From assembly GCA_001972305.1 (NCBI GenBank), contig BDDD01002889.1, positions 59,232-123,231 on the forward strand: a stretch of 64,000 nucleotides of DNA, given 5' to 3'. Shown here one piece after another: positions 22,435-34,676 of the stretch. This DNA comes from Cephalotus follicularis. Lineage: Eukaryota > Streptophyta > Magnoliopsida > Oxalidales > Cephalotaceae. Made by a program: the position numbers and the translations under genes. Under the pieces are notes generated by a model. The model searched no databases. It was not told where the DNA came from and worked only from the letters and a program-made list of their open reading frames with translations. Every line of letters begins with the position of its first letter. Within the stretch, counting starts at the first letter, position 1.

Positions 22435-23145
22435 TTTATGTGATCTGAGGTGAATTCAGATATGTGGTCCGAGGTGTGATCGGATATATGTATGTGAGAA
22501 TTGACTTGTGTAGTGTCGTACCTTCAATTCTAGTGGGCATGTGGAATTAGCGCCTCCCTGGCCAAAATTTATGACATGTGATATGAATATGGCTCAGTAA
22601 TGTTTTACGAATTACGATTTATAGCGTTTTGAATTGTTTCGTAATTGTTTCGAAATATATGCAATTGTCATTTGTATATGATTAAACTATTGTAACTGTT
22701 TAAGATTTCTGTTACGAAGTTTATTGAAATATTACTGTTTTTAAGTTATCGTTTACTGTTTTAATTCCCTTATCCGTACTGAGGTTTGCTCTGCCGCGTT
22801 TTTGTTTTCCATGCGGCAGGTTTTCTGGAGCAGCGGGTGAAAGTGTGATTGAGTGATGACCACCCTATGTGTTGGGTCCTTAGGAGAGTGATCCTTATGT
22901 TATGTTTAGTGGTCTGAAACATGGATTTTTATGTTTTATGATTTTAAATTGGAACTGATTTATGTTTTGAAATTTCCGCAACTACTTAATATGTTAAATG
23001 ATTAAGTATTATTGTTTTGATAAGACCGCCACGTTTTCAGCTGTTATTGGCTAATAAAGAAAACTTATGATTTGTTAAGATTTGTTAAGTTGAGTTATGT
23101 TATGATATGACCATGTGACGACTCCCGTCGTCCGGGGGTGTTACA
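22420..23145 (+). mobile_element. Truncated 3' LTR of the gag-only element
   Basis: The first part (22420-22602) matches the middle of the F1 solo LTR (53888-54070), including TCTAGTGGGCATGTGGAATTAG. The last 543 bp match the end of the 5' LTR without gaps. About the first half of the LTR and all of pol are missing. Confidence 0.85.
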
Positions 23146-23150
23146 ATTAG
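23146..23150 (+). repeat. Target-site duplication ATTAG (right)
   Basis: Partner of 18989-18993. Confidence 0.95.
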
Positions 23151-23226
23151 TTTAAACTTGTTTCCCTGTGTTTGACCCATTAGTGCACTGTCCGTGCAGT
23201 TGCGGTATAATTTTAAATCTCAAACA

Positions 23227-24522
23227 GTAAGGCATGCTAGTGTGATGCACAAGTTACAAAGAGAGTGAATAGGAGTTATACCAATAGTGATGGCTCCTTC
23301 TCTTTGCCGGTAGAAGCTTGGGTAGACTCCACTTGATTCCTCCAAGCTTTTAACACCTCGAAGATACAAGTAACTTCTGCTCCAAGCTTCAAAATTTTGG
23401 CAGCTCATAATTTTCTCCCAGGAAATCTGCTGTCTTCTTCACTAAGTAAACCAACCACCCTCCTATCAAATTTATGGTTTCTTCAACTAGCTATATGCTA
23501 GCAAAGGGAGCATGAAAATTGACAAGTGTTGTCGATTTTAATCCACCATAGGTAGCTCCAAACTTGGTGAAAAAAATCAAGAAGGGATTGAGGAGAAAAC
23601 AAGCTTCAAGCTTGAAATTCTATCAAAGAATGGAAATCCTTGGTCTTCCTTTGTTTTCTCTCTCTTTTATCTAAGAAAAACTGCTGGGAAGAGAGTAAGA
23701 ACGTCTGCCTAATCTGCTGGATATTGTAGTAGCTAGATTGAGAGTATGAGTCCAACTCATCATCCTCTCAAGACACATGTCAATACTTGCAACTAGTCAC
23801 ATGCAAAATATCACATAACTAATATATCACAAGGCCACATATCAATTCTCCAAGAATTCAGCTAACATATCATTTTAATGAGTCAAACTCATTCTAATGA
23901 TGCCACATGTCCGTTCATGTATTAATCATGTAAGAATAAGTGAGGTGGTGTTATAAGTCATCATGAAATGTTGAAGCAACTCACAAAATCACCTAACCAA
24001 TATATGATTTTATTATTGTGACCAAGATAATTATGTCCAACATATTATGAAGATATCATTATCGGGTAGGGACCCTTTAAAGTCTCGATTATTTTTCGGT
24101 GGTGTTCATAAATTACCGAAACGCTCCTAGGGTTCGGTTAAGCAATTCTAAATAGTCCTAGACCGATTTAAAATGCTTCCAGAACAACATCTTATATTTT
24201 ATTAATGGAAAATTAATCCAATTAATTTTCTCATAATTTATTACACATCGCCGTAACACTCGCCTTTTTGAGTTGTCGGTTCGCGTGCACTATAATCCCT
24301 CATCATACTTGGCTCCGCTGAGGTATAGGCTAAGGATACTTGTCAACCATAGTTTTACCTCGGTCGCTAAAATATCAAATCAATACTAGGACCTTTGGTA
24401 GACTCTCCAGAAATACAATTTCTAGTCCACCGCAACCTTGGCCAAGGATTTCATAATAGGGCCGATCACCTTCGCTCAGGTGTGACGATCCCATATTACG
24501 CACTTGCTTATATTCCTAGGGA
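23227..24522 (-). mobile_element. Copia LTR piece in unit 1
   Basis: Read on the - strand it follows the copia LTR at 7354-9300, for example GGAGCCAAGTATGATGAGGG (8232 on the + strand copy). No coding function; the open frame at 23220-23408 is not supported. It abuts the Athila LTR end exactly. Confidence 0.7.
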
Positions 24523-26214
24523 GGTTTATTACCAAATTTCATTTTTAATTTTGAAAGTAAGAGTAAATGTTGATGTACTTAAAAATAACAGACACCCCAT
24601 GGGAGAAATATTAAAAAAAAATTCAAAGAAAGGAAAATGAATAGATCTCAAGGTAGGTGTTATAAAATCCAATAAAATATTACATTTTGAAAAAAAAAAA
24701 AAATAGACCAATCTTGTGTGTCTTCAAAGTTTCATAGATCTTGGTAAGGATTTAGGATAAAGAACTTTTTTTCTTGCATTAAAAAAAGAAAGAAAGAAAT
24801 AATATTCATTTTTACTTATTTAAATTCAGTCTTGGTTTGTAGCCTATTTGATTCGAGTAAGTAAGCCTTAGGGGTGTTCTACACGTAGTTCCTTAAAGCC
24901 AACTCTCTTAAGTGTAATTGGTCCAAAACTCGTTACATGGGTCTTATAGAAAGGTTAAGGGACTAAGACGTTGCACGGATTTAACTGGGTAAAATTTTTA
25001 CTGATCTCATGTGCAAATTGTTGTAGAATTTGAAGTTACTTAGTAATTTGGTTGTCTGGTGTACGCTCCATACATGTAATTCAAACCAACGGAAGTGGAG
25101 GAATGAGTTCGATGATAAAAATTGTTAGTGCTAAAGTTCTTTGTCCGACTCCAAAGTAGGATTTCATGTAATTGAGAATTCATATCTTGATCGGGGAAAA
25201 CATATAATTTATTGAAGCTCCTTGATTGAGATGTGTTATGATTCTAGAACTTGGAGCAAGATAATAAAATTCAAGTATGGGGGTTGCCAGAATATTTTTA
25301 AGTGGAGATACATTTTACCTATTGACAAAGTTATGATGAACTAAATTTTGTGTGTTTATTCTTTGAAAACACTCATGAGACACAAGTCGTCCACTAGGCA
25401 AACTAGGGGTTTAAAAGCTTCTTGCATAGGCTAAATGCAACCGCGATTCCAACGAAAGTGAGTTGTAGTTTTTGTTATTTTATTAATTTAGTTTTTCCTT
25501 TCATTTTCTTGAGGACAAGCAGTGTCTAAGTATTGGGGTATTTGTTAAGCATAAAAATATGTTATTTTTAAGCATCTATTTATTATGGTTTTATGCATGG
25601 AATAGACTACTGCGGTTGTTTTTATTGATATTCAGGTAAAAGGGGAAAAATGGTCACAGCGCAGAGATACTAGTCCACTTGGTGCAAATTGAAGAAAAGA
25701 AGACTAAGGCTTTAGAAATTGGCGTTGATGCATAACGTGCGATCAAGGAATCCAAGTCTTCTCTGGTCTTACCAATTTCTTTGGTCATACCAATACCCAA
25801 AATCTGCTCAGCACTTCAGGGTCTACTCCGCAACCAATACCCCAAGTTTGCTCAGAACTTCATGGTCTGCTCTGCCACCAATACCTCAAATCTGCTCGGC
25901 ACTTCATGGCCTGCTCCGCTACCAATACCTTAAGTCTACTCTACCGCATCTTCCACTACGCGCCAAAAGCTGTTTCTTAGTCTGACGGACCAAAGATGTA
26001 GAGGGTGAGGACCACAGGAGCTCCGCCGTCTACTGTCATGTGGTCTGCTTAATACACCTCATCACTGGTCACTTGAGCATGGCTTGGGCGGCAATGATGG
26101 GAATTTTCTAGAGTGTTTGACTTTTTATTTTTGGAGATTTTTTGTTGTAATATTTTGAATTAAGTAGGAATATTTAGGGGATTTTCTTTCCTTTTAAGCA
26201 TGTGATTTAAAGGA

Positions 26215-26222
26215 TATAAAAG
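26215..26222 (+). promoter_or_regulatory. Athila LTR TATA box (unit 2)
   Basis: TATAAAAG, same context as at 10017. Confidence 0.5.
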
Positions 26223-26715
26223 AAAAAGAAAACAAGAAAAAAGGGGGACACTCGCGCGGGTCTCTCTGGACTGTCTATTCTCTTTTCAATATTTTTTATG
26301 GTGATTTCTAGCTAACTTTCTAAGATTTTTAGGGTTAGAACAACACCATAGATGTACTGAGAAACATAATCAATAAAAATCCTTGAAACTTTGATTTATT
26401 CTTCAATTTTCCTACTTCAACCACATTTTGTATGCCTGCTCTCAATCCACAGGCACTCTGTCCTTGAATAAGAATCTTGTTGAATGAATGGTGTTGGCAT
26501 GAAATTTATGGATGTCTACTCATACGGTTTGTCACCAGATCACACTCCGTATCGACCTAGCTACTGTTGGTTAATAAGGTCTGAACGTTCAAGTAAGTGA
26601 GTTCTTCATACATTCTATGGTAAGTTTCTATACCCTAAAACAAATTTTATGACAAGTATTTAATTAGAGATTGATTTGATAATTGTTGCATGCTTTAATT
26701 TTATGATAACTTAGA

Positions 26716-26905
26716 TTATACCATCGACGCTTTCAACTAGTTAGATTATTTACCGTCAACGCTTTCAACGCTTTTAACTATATCGTCGACGCTTTCAACC
26801 AGTTAGATTTTATACCGTCGATACTTTGTGACATGCCGTCGACATTTTGTGACATACTGTCAACACTTTTAATCAATTTGCGACATATTGTTGACGCTTT
26901 CAATC
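26716..26905 (+). repeat. GTCGAC array in unit 2 LTR
   Basis: The same order of variants as in unit 1. Individual sites have decayed differently (for example GTCAACGC against GTCGACGC), so the copies have aged apart. Confidence 0.75.
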
Positions 26906-27082
26906 CTTTTTTTGGTAACTTAGATTATTTCTTCATGTCTAGGAGTAGTTAGCGTAATCTGCCTTCAACTTTGAACACTTCACCTAGGTTGAGAAATTAG
27001 AATTAGTTTAAACGTGTTTCCCTGTGTTCGACCCATTACTGCACGATCCGTGCACTTGCGGTATAAATTTAAATCTCAAACA

Positions 27083-28365
27083 CTAAGGCATGCTAGTATG
27101 ATGCACAAGTTACAAAGAGAGTGAATAGGAGTTATACCAATAGTGATGGCTCCTTCTCTATGTCGGTACAAGCTTGGGTAGACTCCACTTGATTATGCCA
27201 AGCTTTTAACACCTCCAAGATGCAAGTACCTTCTGCTCCAAGCTTCAAAATTTCGGCAGCTCTTAATTTTCTCCAAGTAAATCTGCTGCCTTCTTAACAG
27301 AGTAAACCAACCACCCTTCTATAAAATTTCTTGTTTCTTCAACTAGCTATATGCTTGCAAAGGGAGCTTCAAAATTGACAAGTGTTGTCGATTTTAATCC
27401 ACCATAGGTAGCTCCAAACTTGGTGAACAAAATCAAGAAGGGGTTGAGGAGAAAACAAGCTTCAAGCTTGAAGTTCTATCAAACAATGGAAACCCTTGGT
27501 CTTCCTTTGTTTTCTCTCTCTTTTCTCGAAGAAGAATTCCTGGGAAGAGATTAAGAATGTCTCCCTCATCTGCTGGATATTGTGGTAGCTAGATTGAGAG
27601 TATGAGTCCAACTCAACATCCTCTCAAGATACATGTCAATCTTTGCAACTAGTCACATAACTAATATATCACAAGGCCACATGTCAATTGTCCAAGAATT
27701 CAGCTCACATATCATGTTAATGAGTCAAACTCATTCTAATGGTCCCACATGTCCCTTCATGTATTAATCCGGTAAGATTAAGTGAGGTAGTGTTATAAGT
27801 CATCATGAAATGTTGACGCAACTCACAAAATCCGCCTAACCAATATATTATATTATTACTGTGACCAAGATAATTATGTCCAACATATTATGAATATATC
27901 ATTATCGGGTAGGGACCCTTTAAAGTCTCGATTATTTTTTGGTGGTGTTCATAAATTACTGAAACACTCCTAGGGTTCGGTTAAGCAATTCTAAATAGTC
28001 CTAGACCTTTTTAAAATGCTTCCAAGATAATATCTAATATTATCCGGATGAAAAATTAATCCAATTAATTTTCTCATAATTTATTACACATCGCCATAAC
28101 ACATGCCTTTTTGAGTTGTCAGTTCGCGTGTACTATAATCTCTCGTCATACTTGGCTCCGCTGAGGTATAGGCTAATGATACTTGTCAACAGTAGTTTTA
28201 CCTCAGTGGCTAAAATATCAAATCAATACTTGGACCTTTGGTAAACTCTCCGGAAATCCAATTTCCAGTCCACCGCAACCTTGGCCAAGGATTTCATAAT
28301 AGGGTTGATCGCCTTCGCTCAAGTGTGACGATCCCATATTGCGTACTTGCTTATATTGGTATGGA
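27083..28365 (-). mobile_element. Copia LTR piece in unit 2
   Basis: Close copy of 23227-24522 and 30939-32215. It ends at the TGGA junction. Confidence 0.75.
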
Positions 28366-31300
28366 GGTTTATTACCAAAGTTCATTTTTAATTTTGAAAG
28401 TAGGAGTATATGTTGATGTACTTAAAAATAATAGAAACCCCATAGGAGAACTATTAAAACTTTTGTTTTCAAAGAAAGGAAAAGGAATACATCTCAAGGT
28501 ATGTGTTATAAAATCCAATAAAATATTACATTTGGAAAAATAATAATAATAAAAAAGACCGATCTTGTGTGTCTTCAATGTTTCATAGATCTTAGTAAGG
28601 AGTTAGGATAAATAATTTATTTTCTTGCATTAAAAAAAGAAAGAAATAAATAATATTCATTTTTACTTCTTTAAATTCAGTCTTGGTTTGTAGCCTATTC
28701 GATTCGAGTAAGTAAGCCTTAGGAGTGTTCTACATGTAGTTCCTTAAAGCCAACTCTCTTGAGTGTAATTGGTCCAAAACTCATTACATGGGTCTTATAC
28801 AAAGCTTAAGAGACTAAGATGTTGCACGGATTTAAGTGGGTAAAATTTTTATTGATCTCATGTGCAAATTGTTGTAGAATCTGAAGTTACTTAGCAATTT
28901 GGTTGGTGTATGCTCCATACCTATAATTCAAACCAACGGATGTGGAGGAATGAGTTCGATGATAAAAAATGTTAGTGCTAAAGTTCTTTGTCTGACTCCA
29001 AAGTAGGATTTCATGTAACTGAGAATTCATATCTTGATCGGGGATAACAAATAATTTAGTTAAGCTCCTTGATTGAGATGTGTTATGATTCTAGAATTTG
29101 GAGCTAGATAATAAAATTCAAGTATGGGGGTTGCCTGAATATTTTTATGTGGAGATACATTTTACCTATTGACAAAGTTACGATGAACTGAATTTTGTGT
29201 GTTTATTCTTTGAAAACACTTACGAGACACAAGTCATCCACTAGGGAAACTAGGGGTTTAAAAGCTTGTTGCATAGGCTAAACGCAACCGCGATTCTTAC
29301 GAAAGTGAGTTATAGTTTTTGTTATTTTATTATTTTAGTTTTTCCTTTCATTTGCTTAAGGACAAGTAAGGTCTAAGTATTCGGGTATTAGTTAAGGTAT
29401 TAGTTAAGTGTAAAAATATGTTATTTTCAAGGATCTATTTATTATGTTTTTACGCACGGAACTGACTACTGCGGCTGTTTTTACTGATATTCAGGTAAAG
29501 GGGAAAAACGGTCACAGCGCAGAGATACTAGTCCAATTGGTGCAAATTGAAGAAAATAAGTCTAAGGCTTTAGAAATTGACATTGATGTGTGGCGTGCAA
29601 TCAAGGAATCTAAGTCTTCTATGGTCTTACCAACTTCTTTGGTCTTACCAATACCTGAAATTTGCTCAGGATTCATGGTCTGCTTCGCAACCAATACCCC
29701 AAGTTTGCTCAGAACTTCACGGTCTGCTTTGCTACCAATACCTAAAGTCTGCTCGGCACTTCATGGCCTGCTCTGCTACCAATACCTCATGTCTGCTCTG
29801 TCGTATCTTCCACTACGCGCCAAAAGCTATTTCTTAGTCTGACGGACCAAAGTTGTAGAGGGAGAGAACCTCAGGAGCTCTACCGTCTACTATCATGTGG
29901 TCTGCTTAATACACCTCATGACTGCTCACTTGAGCATGGCTTGGGCGACAATGATGGGAATTTTCTAGAGTTTTTGACTTTTTATTTTTGGAGATTTTTT
30001 GTTGTAATATTTTGAATTAAGTAGGAATATTGAGGGGAGTTTCTTTCCTTTTATGCATGTGATTGTAAGGATTTAAAAGAAAAAGAAAAGAAGAAAAGGG
30101 GGGAAACTAGCGCGGCTCTCTCTGGACTGTCTATTCTCTTTTCAATATTTTCGATGGTGTTTTCTAGCCAACTTTCTAAGGTTTTTAGGGCTAGAACAAC
30201 ACCATAGATGTACTGAGAAACTTAATCAATAAAAATCCATGAAACTTTGATTTATTCTTCAATTATCCTACTTCAACCACATTTTGTATGCCTGTTCTCA
30301 ATCCACAGGCACACTGTCCTTGAATAAGAATCTTGTTGACTGAATGGTGTTGGCATGAAATTTATGGATGTCTACTCATACTGTTTGTCACCAGATCACA
30401 CTCCGTATCAACCTAGCTACTGTTGGTTACCAAGGTCTAAACGTTCAAGTAATTGAGTTCTTCATACATTCTATGGTAAGTTTCTATACCCTAAAAACAA
30501 TTTTATGACAAGTATTTAATTAATGATTGATTTGATAATTGTTGCATGCTTTAATTTTCTGATAACTTAGATCATACCATCGAAGCTTTCAACTAGTTAG
30601 ATTATTTACCATCGACGCTTTCACAACTTTTAACAATATCGTCGACGCTTTCAACCAGTTAGATTATATACCGTCGACACTTTGTGACATACCGCCGACA
30701 TTTTGTGACATACTGTCAACGCTTTTAATCAATTTGTGACATACTGTTGATGCTTTCAATCAATTTTGTGGTAACTTAGATTATTTCTTCATGTCTAGGA
30801 GTAGTTAGCGTAATCTACCTTCAACTTTGAACACTTTGCCTAGGTTGAGAAATTAGAATTAGTATAAACTTGTTCCCCTGTGTTCGACCCATTACTGCAC
30901 GATCCGTGCACTTGCGTTATAAATTTAAATCTCAAACACTAAGGCATGCTAGTGTGATGCACAAGTTACAAGTGACTGAATAGGAGTTATACCAATAGTG
31001 ATGGCTCCTTGTCTATGCCGGTACAAGTTTGGGTAGACTCCACTTGATTCCTCCAAGATGCAAGTACCTTCTGCTCCAAGCTTCAAAATTTTGGCATCTT
31101 TTAATTTTCTCCCAGGAAATCTGCTGCCTTCTTCAAAGAGTAAACCAACCACCCTTCTATCAAATTTCTGGTTTCTTCAACTAGCTATATGCCAGCAAAG
31201 GGAGCATCAAAATTGACAAGTGTTTTCAATTTTAATCCACCATAGGTAGCTCCAAACTTGGTGAACAAAATCAAGAAGGGATTGAGGAGAAAACAAACTT

Positions 31301-32215
31301 CAAGCTTGAAGTTCTATCAAAGAATGGAAACCCTTGGTCTTTCTTTTGTTTTCTCTCTCTTTTCTCGAAGAAAAACTGCTAGGGAGAGAGTAAGAACGTC
31401 TCCCTCATCTGCTGGATATTGTTGTAGCTAGATTGAGAGTATGAGTCTAACTCATCATCCTCTCAAGACACATGTCAATTGCAACTAGTGACATGCCAAA
31501 TGTCACATAACTAATATATCACAAGGCCACATGTCAATTGTCCAAGAATTCAGCTCACATATCATTTTAATCAGTCGTACTCATTCTAATGATGCCACAT
31601 GTCCCTTCATGTATTAATTAGGTAAGATTAAGTGAGGTAGTGTTATAAGTCATCATGAAATGTTGACGCAACTCACAAAATCCACCTAACCAATATATGA
31701 TTTTATTATTGTGACCAAGATAATTATGTCCAACATATTATGAAGATATCATTATCGGGTATGGACCCTTTAAAGTCACGATTTTTTTTCGGTGGTGTTC
31801 ATAAATTACCAAAATGCTCATAGGGTTTGGTTAAGAAATTCTAAATAGTCCTAGACCTATTTAAAATGCTTCCAAAATAATATCTAATATCATCCGGATG
31901 ACAAATTAATCCAATTAGTTCTCTCATAATTTATTACACACTGTCGTAACACGTGCCTTTCTGAGTTGTCGGTTCGCATGTACTATAATCCCTCTTCATA
32001 CTTGGCTCCACTGAGGTATAGGGTAAGGACACTTGTCAACCGTAGTTTTACCTCAGTGGCTAAAATATCATATCAATGCTAGGATCTTTGGTAGACTCTC
32101 CAAAAATCCAATTTCCAGTCCACCGCAGCCTTGACCAAGGATTTCATAATAGGGCCGATCTCCTTCGCTCATGTGTGATGATCCCATATTGTGCCCTCGC
32201 TTATATTCCTATGGA
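28366..32215 (+). repeat. Triplication unit 3
   Basis: About 3.85 kb. Its copia LTR piece does not stop at the unit junction but continues unbroken to the Copia-1 coding region. This copy therefore marks the original right border. The junctions in the other units join this point (TGGA at 32212-32215) to TGGA at 16518-16521. Confidence 0.88.
29401..30938 (+). mobile_element. Athila LTR in unit 3
   Basis: About 1538 bp, ending CTCAAACA. The start is damaged: TAGTTAAG replaces TGTTAAG, after a short duplication of GGTATTAGTTAA (29385-29408). The TATA box at 30072-30079 reads TTTAAAAG. The GTCGAC array lies at about 30572-30760. Confidence 0.82.
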
Positions 32216-32838
32216 TTCGATCATACCCAAAGACCACCCAATTTCCAGCCCCGCAAAAGAACTGGGTAAGGTGGATATCAAAGCATAAAGTTTTCGTACA
32301 ATATAGAGCAGTCGCCCCGGTCTAAGGATCATACGAGTTTCATGAACTCGCTAAGTGACTAGTACTTATACAGAACCGCAATAGGTGGGAATCACTATGA
32401 ACACGACAATAGCGACTATCAAAATAGGATCTCTCACGCGGGTCCTGTTCAGTGTACATGGTCCCAGCTCGCACCCCACACTTTCCCTAGTGTATCAACA
32501 TAAATGGTAGTGAGAGAATCCATTCCCGCCTTCATGGGAGCAGGCAACATACGCGTAAGTCTATCCGGTTCACTAATTCCCACAAAGTGAACCTATGACT
32601 TGGAACTAATCCGACAGAAGGAATAAGGTAGCCAATTCCACTGCCTCCTTGATTGGCATCCAACCTTATGTCTGGGTGTCACAAGTGTAAGTAGATTAAT
32701 TTAGACTACTTCAATTAAGTGATAAAACACAAGTGATATTGACAATAATAATTTAATCAAAATAGCACGTGTCATATATATGAAAAAAGACTATTTATAT
32801 ACATAGACAGGTGACATGTCGGATCACCTTATCTAACA
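30939..32838 (-). mobile_element. Copia-1 3' LTR
   Basis: Read on the - strand it starts TGTTAGATAAGGTG at 32838, directly after a copia polypurine tract (AAGTGGGATAT, 32839-32849) and the pol stop. It continues for 1.9 kb and meets the Athila LTR end at 30938, where its own end is missing. The left 1.28 kb is the part copied in the triplication. Confidence 0.8.
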
Positions 32839-33369
32839 ATATCCCACTTGATCCTCAAGCCACGAACTCCTATAGCCTAAGCCCATCATCCCACGATGAT
32901 GCTCAAAAACCTTGGTGCCTATTGCTTTGGCCAGTGGATCTGCTGTGTTCTCCTCTGAGGAGACTCTCTCAAGCTGAATATCTCCCCTAACAATGATCTC
33001 TCGAATCAAATGATAGCGCTGCACGATGTGTTTGGACTACTGGTGAGACCGTGGTTCCTTGGCCTTTGCTACAGGCCCATCATTGTCACAATATATTACA
33101 ATCGGACTGTTGATGGTTGGAACAACTCTGAGTTCAGTGATGAACTTGCGCATCCAAACACCCTCCTTGGCGAAATCTGAGGCTTCTATGTATTCGGTTT
33201 CTATAGTGGAATCCGCTATCGTCTCTTGCTTTGAGCTGCACCAACGCACAGCTCCTCCATCCAGCACAAACACATAACCAGAGACTGACTTGTGATCATT
33301 ATGATCACTATCAAAACTAGAGTCTTTATAGCCTTTAAATTTCAACTCAGTATCTTTTCCATATATCAA
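32833..33369 (-). pseudogene. Copia-1 RNase H
   Basis: Blocks in order: YGKDTELKFKGYKDSSF, SVSGYVF, SSKQETIADSTIETEYI, IVIYCDND and QRYHLIREII, then ADPLAKAIG near the end. One in-frame stop splits it between PRSHQ and the following SKH block at about 33034. The closing stop TAG is made with the first bases of the LTR (TGTTAG). Last domain of pol in this - strand element. Confidence 0.88.
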
Positions 33370-33378
33370 GAAGATATC

Positions 33379-34560
33379 CTAAGTCCTTCTAAGGTACTTC
33401 AGAATTCCCTTTACCACTTCCCCGTGCTTCTCACTGAGATCGGACTGAAATCGGCTTGCCAGACCATCAGGCATAGTAAATAACATGACATACATGATCG
33501 ACCCTACTGCCGAAGCATAAGTCATCCGACTCATGTGTGCTCTCTCTTCAGGTGTCTGTGGAGACATCTTCCGAGAAAGTAGAATTCCTTTACCTATTGG
33601 CAATAAGCCTCTCTTGGAATTCTCCATGCTAAACCTTTTCAGAACTTTGCTGATGTACTGCCTTTGGGAAAACCCAAGTAACTTATTGGATCTATCCCTA
33701 TAGATCCTAGTACCTAGTATATAGGTGGCTTGTCCCAAATCCTTCGTGGAAAAGTTTTGAGCTAGCCATACTTTTGCAGACTGCAACATCCCTACATCAT
33801 TCCCAATGAGTAGAATGTCATCCACGTACAGCACTAAGAAAGTGATATGAGGCCCATCTTGTTTTCGATAAACACAAGGCTCATCTACATTTTTAATGAA
33901 GTCAAAAGATTTGACAGCCGCATCAAAACGTAGATTCCAGCTTCGAGATGCTTGCTATAGTCCATAAATGTACCGTTCAAGCTTGCACACCATGTGCAAA
34001 TCCTTGGTGGATCTAAACCCCTCGGTTTGGGACATATAGATGTCCTCTTCGAGACACCCATTTAAAAATGATGTCTGGACATCCATTTGCCATATCTCAT
34101 AATCATAATGAGGGGCAATCGCAAGCAAAATCCGAAGTGATTTAAGCATGGGGACAGGTGCGAATGTCTCAGTATAGTCGACACCATGTCTTTGTCTATA
34201 CCCTTTAACCACTAATCAAGCTTTATATGTCTCGATTTTTCCATGTACGTTCATCTTCTTCTCAAAGATCCATTTGTAGCTAATAGGCACTATGCCTTCG
34301 GGTGCTTCAACAAAATTCCAAACATGGTTGGAGTACATACAATCCATTTCAGATTTCATGGCTCTTAGCCATGCCTCAGATTCAGTGCCCTGTACTCCCT
34401 TCTGATAGCTGGTAGGCTCGTCGTCCTCAATGATATTGACCTCATCAGTACCATCAACGAGGAAACCATACCTCTCAGGTGCTAATGAAATCCGGTCTGA
34501 TCTCCTCAAAGCAGTTTTGCCTAACTGAGATACAATCTTAATCTGAGGTCTAACCTCAGT
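33379..34560 (-). pseudogene. Copia-1 reverse transcriptase
   Basis: Read right to left: an N-terminal block with EAWLRAMKSEMDCM and WIFEKKMNVHGKIETYKA (34216-34509), a stop, then [19 protein letters not shown] and [12 protein letters not shown] (33955-34212). A stop at about 33957 replaces Lys in GLKQASR. The catalytic YVDD lies at about 33825, and the rest runs to KGILKYLRRT at 33379, followed by a stop. All RT blocks are there, so decay is by point changes. Confidence 0.9.
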
Positions 34561-34676
34561 TGTGTCTATTGAAGGTCAAAACCCCAATTCATCCATTTTC
34601 TGCTTGGTCTCTACCTATGGCAACTCACTAAGTTCCACCTGGCTCCCACGACTTCGTTCAAGAAGGTATTCCTTCT

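Larger units (their letters stand above)
18994..23145 (+). mobile_element. Gag-only chromovirus-type retrotransposon
   Basis: This 4152-bp element is bounded by TGTAATACCC and GGGGGTGTTACA with a 5-bp TSD. It has a 2158-bp 5' LTR, a primer site, one intact gag and a partial 3' LTR, with no protease, RT or integrase. The last 543 bp of the two LTRs align without gaps; I counted about 15 differences by eye, which suggests a fairly recent insertion. It resembles the class known as TR-GAG, but the truncated 3' LTR means this copy is a deletion product. Confidence 0.9.
17548..23226 (+). mobile_element. Athila 3' LTR, split by a nested element
   Basis: It starts TGTTGAGCATAAAA and ends CTCAAACA. 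With the insertion and one TSD copy removed it is about 1.52 kb, the same as the LTRs at 25543 and 29401. The two parts are 17548-18993 and 23151-23226. Confidence 0.88.
16522..24522 (+). repeat. Triplication unit 1 (contains nested element)
   Basis: The unit is Athila 3'UTR + 3' LTR + 1.3 kb of a reversed copia LTR. Without the 4.16-kb nested insertion and its extra TSD it is about 3.84 kb. It is the leftmost copy, continuous with the Athila pol genes on its left. Only this copy carries the nested element. Confidence 0.85.
25543..27082 (+). mobile_element. Athila LTR in unit 2
   Basis: It runs from TGTTAAGCATAAAA to CTCAAACA, 1540 bp. A polypurine-like tract lies just left. It holds the 44-bp repeats (25792), a TATA box at 26215-26222 and a GTCGAC array at about 26716-26905. 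Confidence 0.88.
24523..28365 (+). repeat. Triplication unit 2
   Basis: It is the same series of blocks as unit 1, about 3.84 kb. It joins the previous unit at CCTAGGGAGG and the next at TATGGAGG (28362-28365), both within GGTTTATTACC context. From one Athila LTR end to the next the distance is 3856 bp (23226 to 27082, then to 30938). Confidence 0.88.

Noticed and set aside
23227..24522. Possible internal coding region of an Athila-derived tandem element
   Set aside because: It has no primer site or frame and matches reversed copia LTR, so it is part of the triplicated segment and not an internal region.
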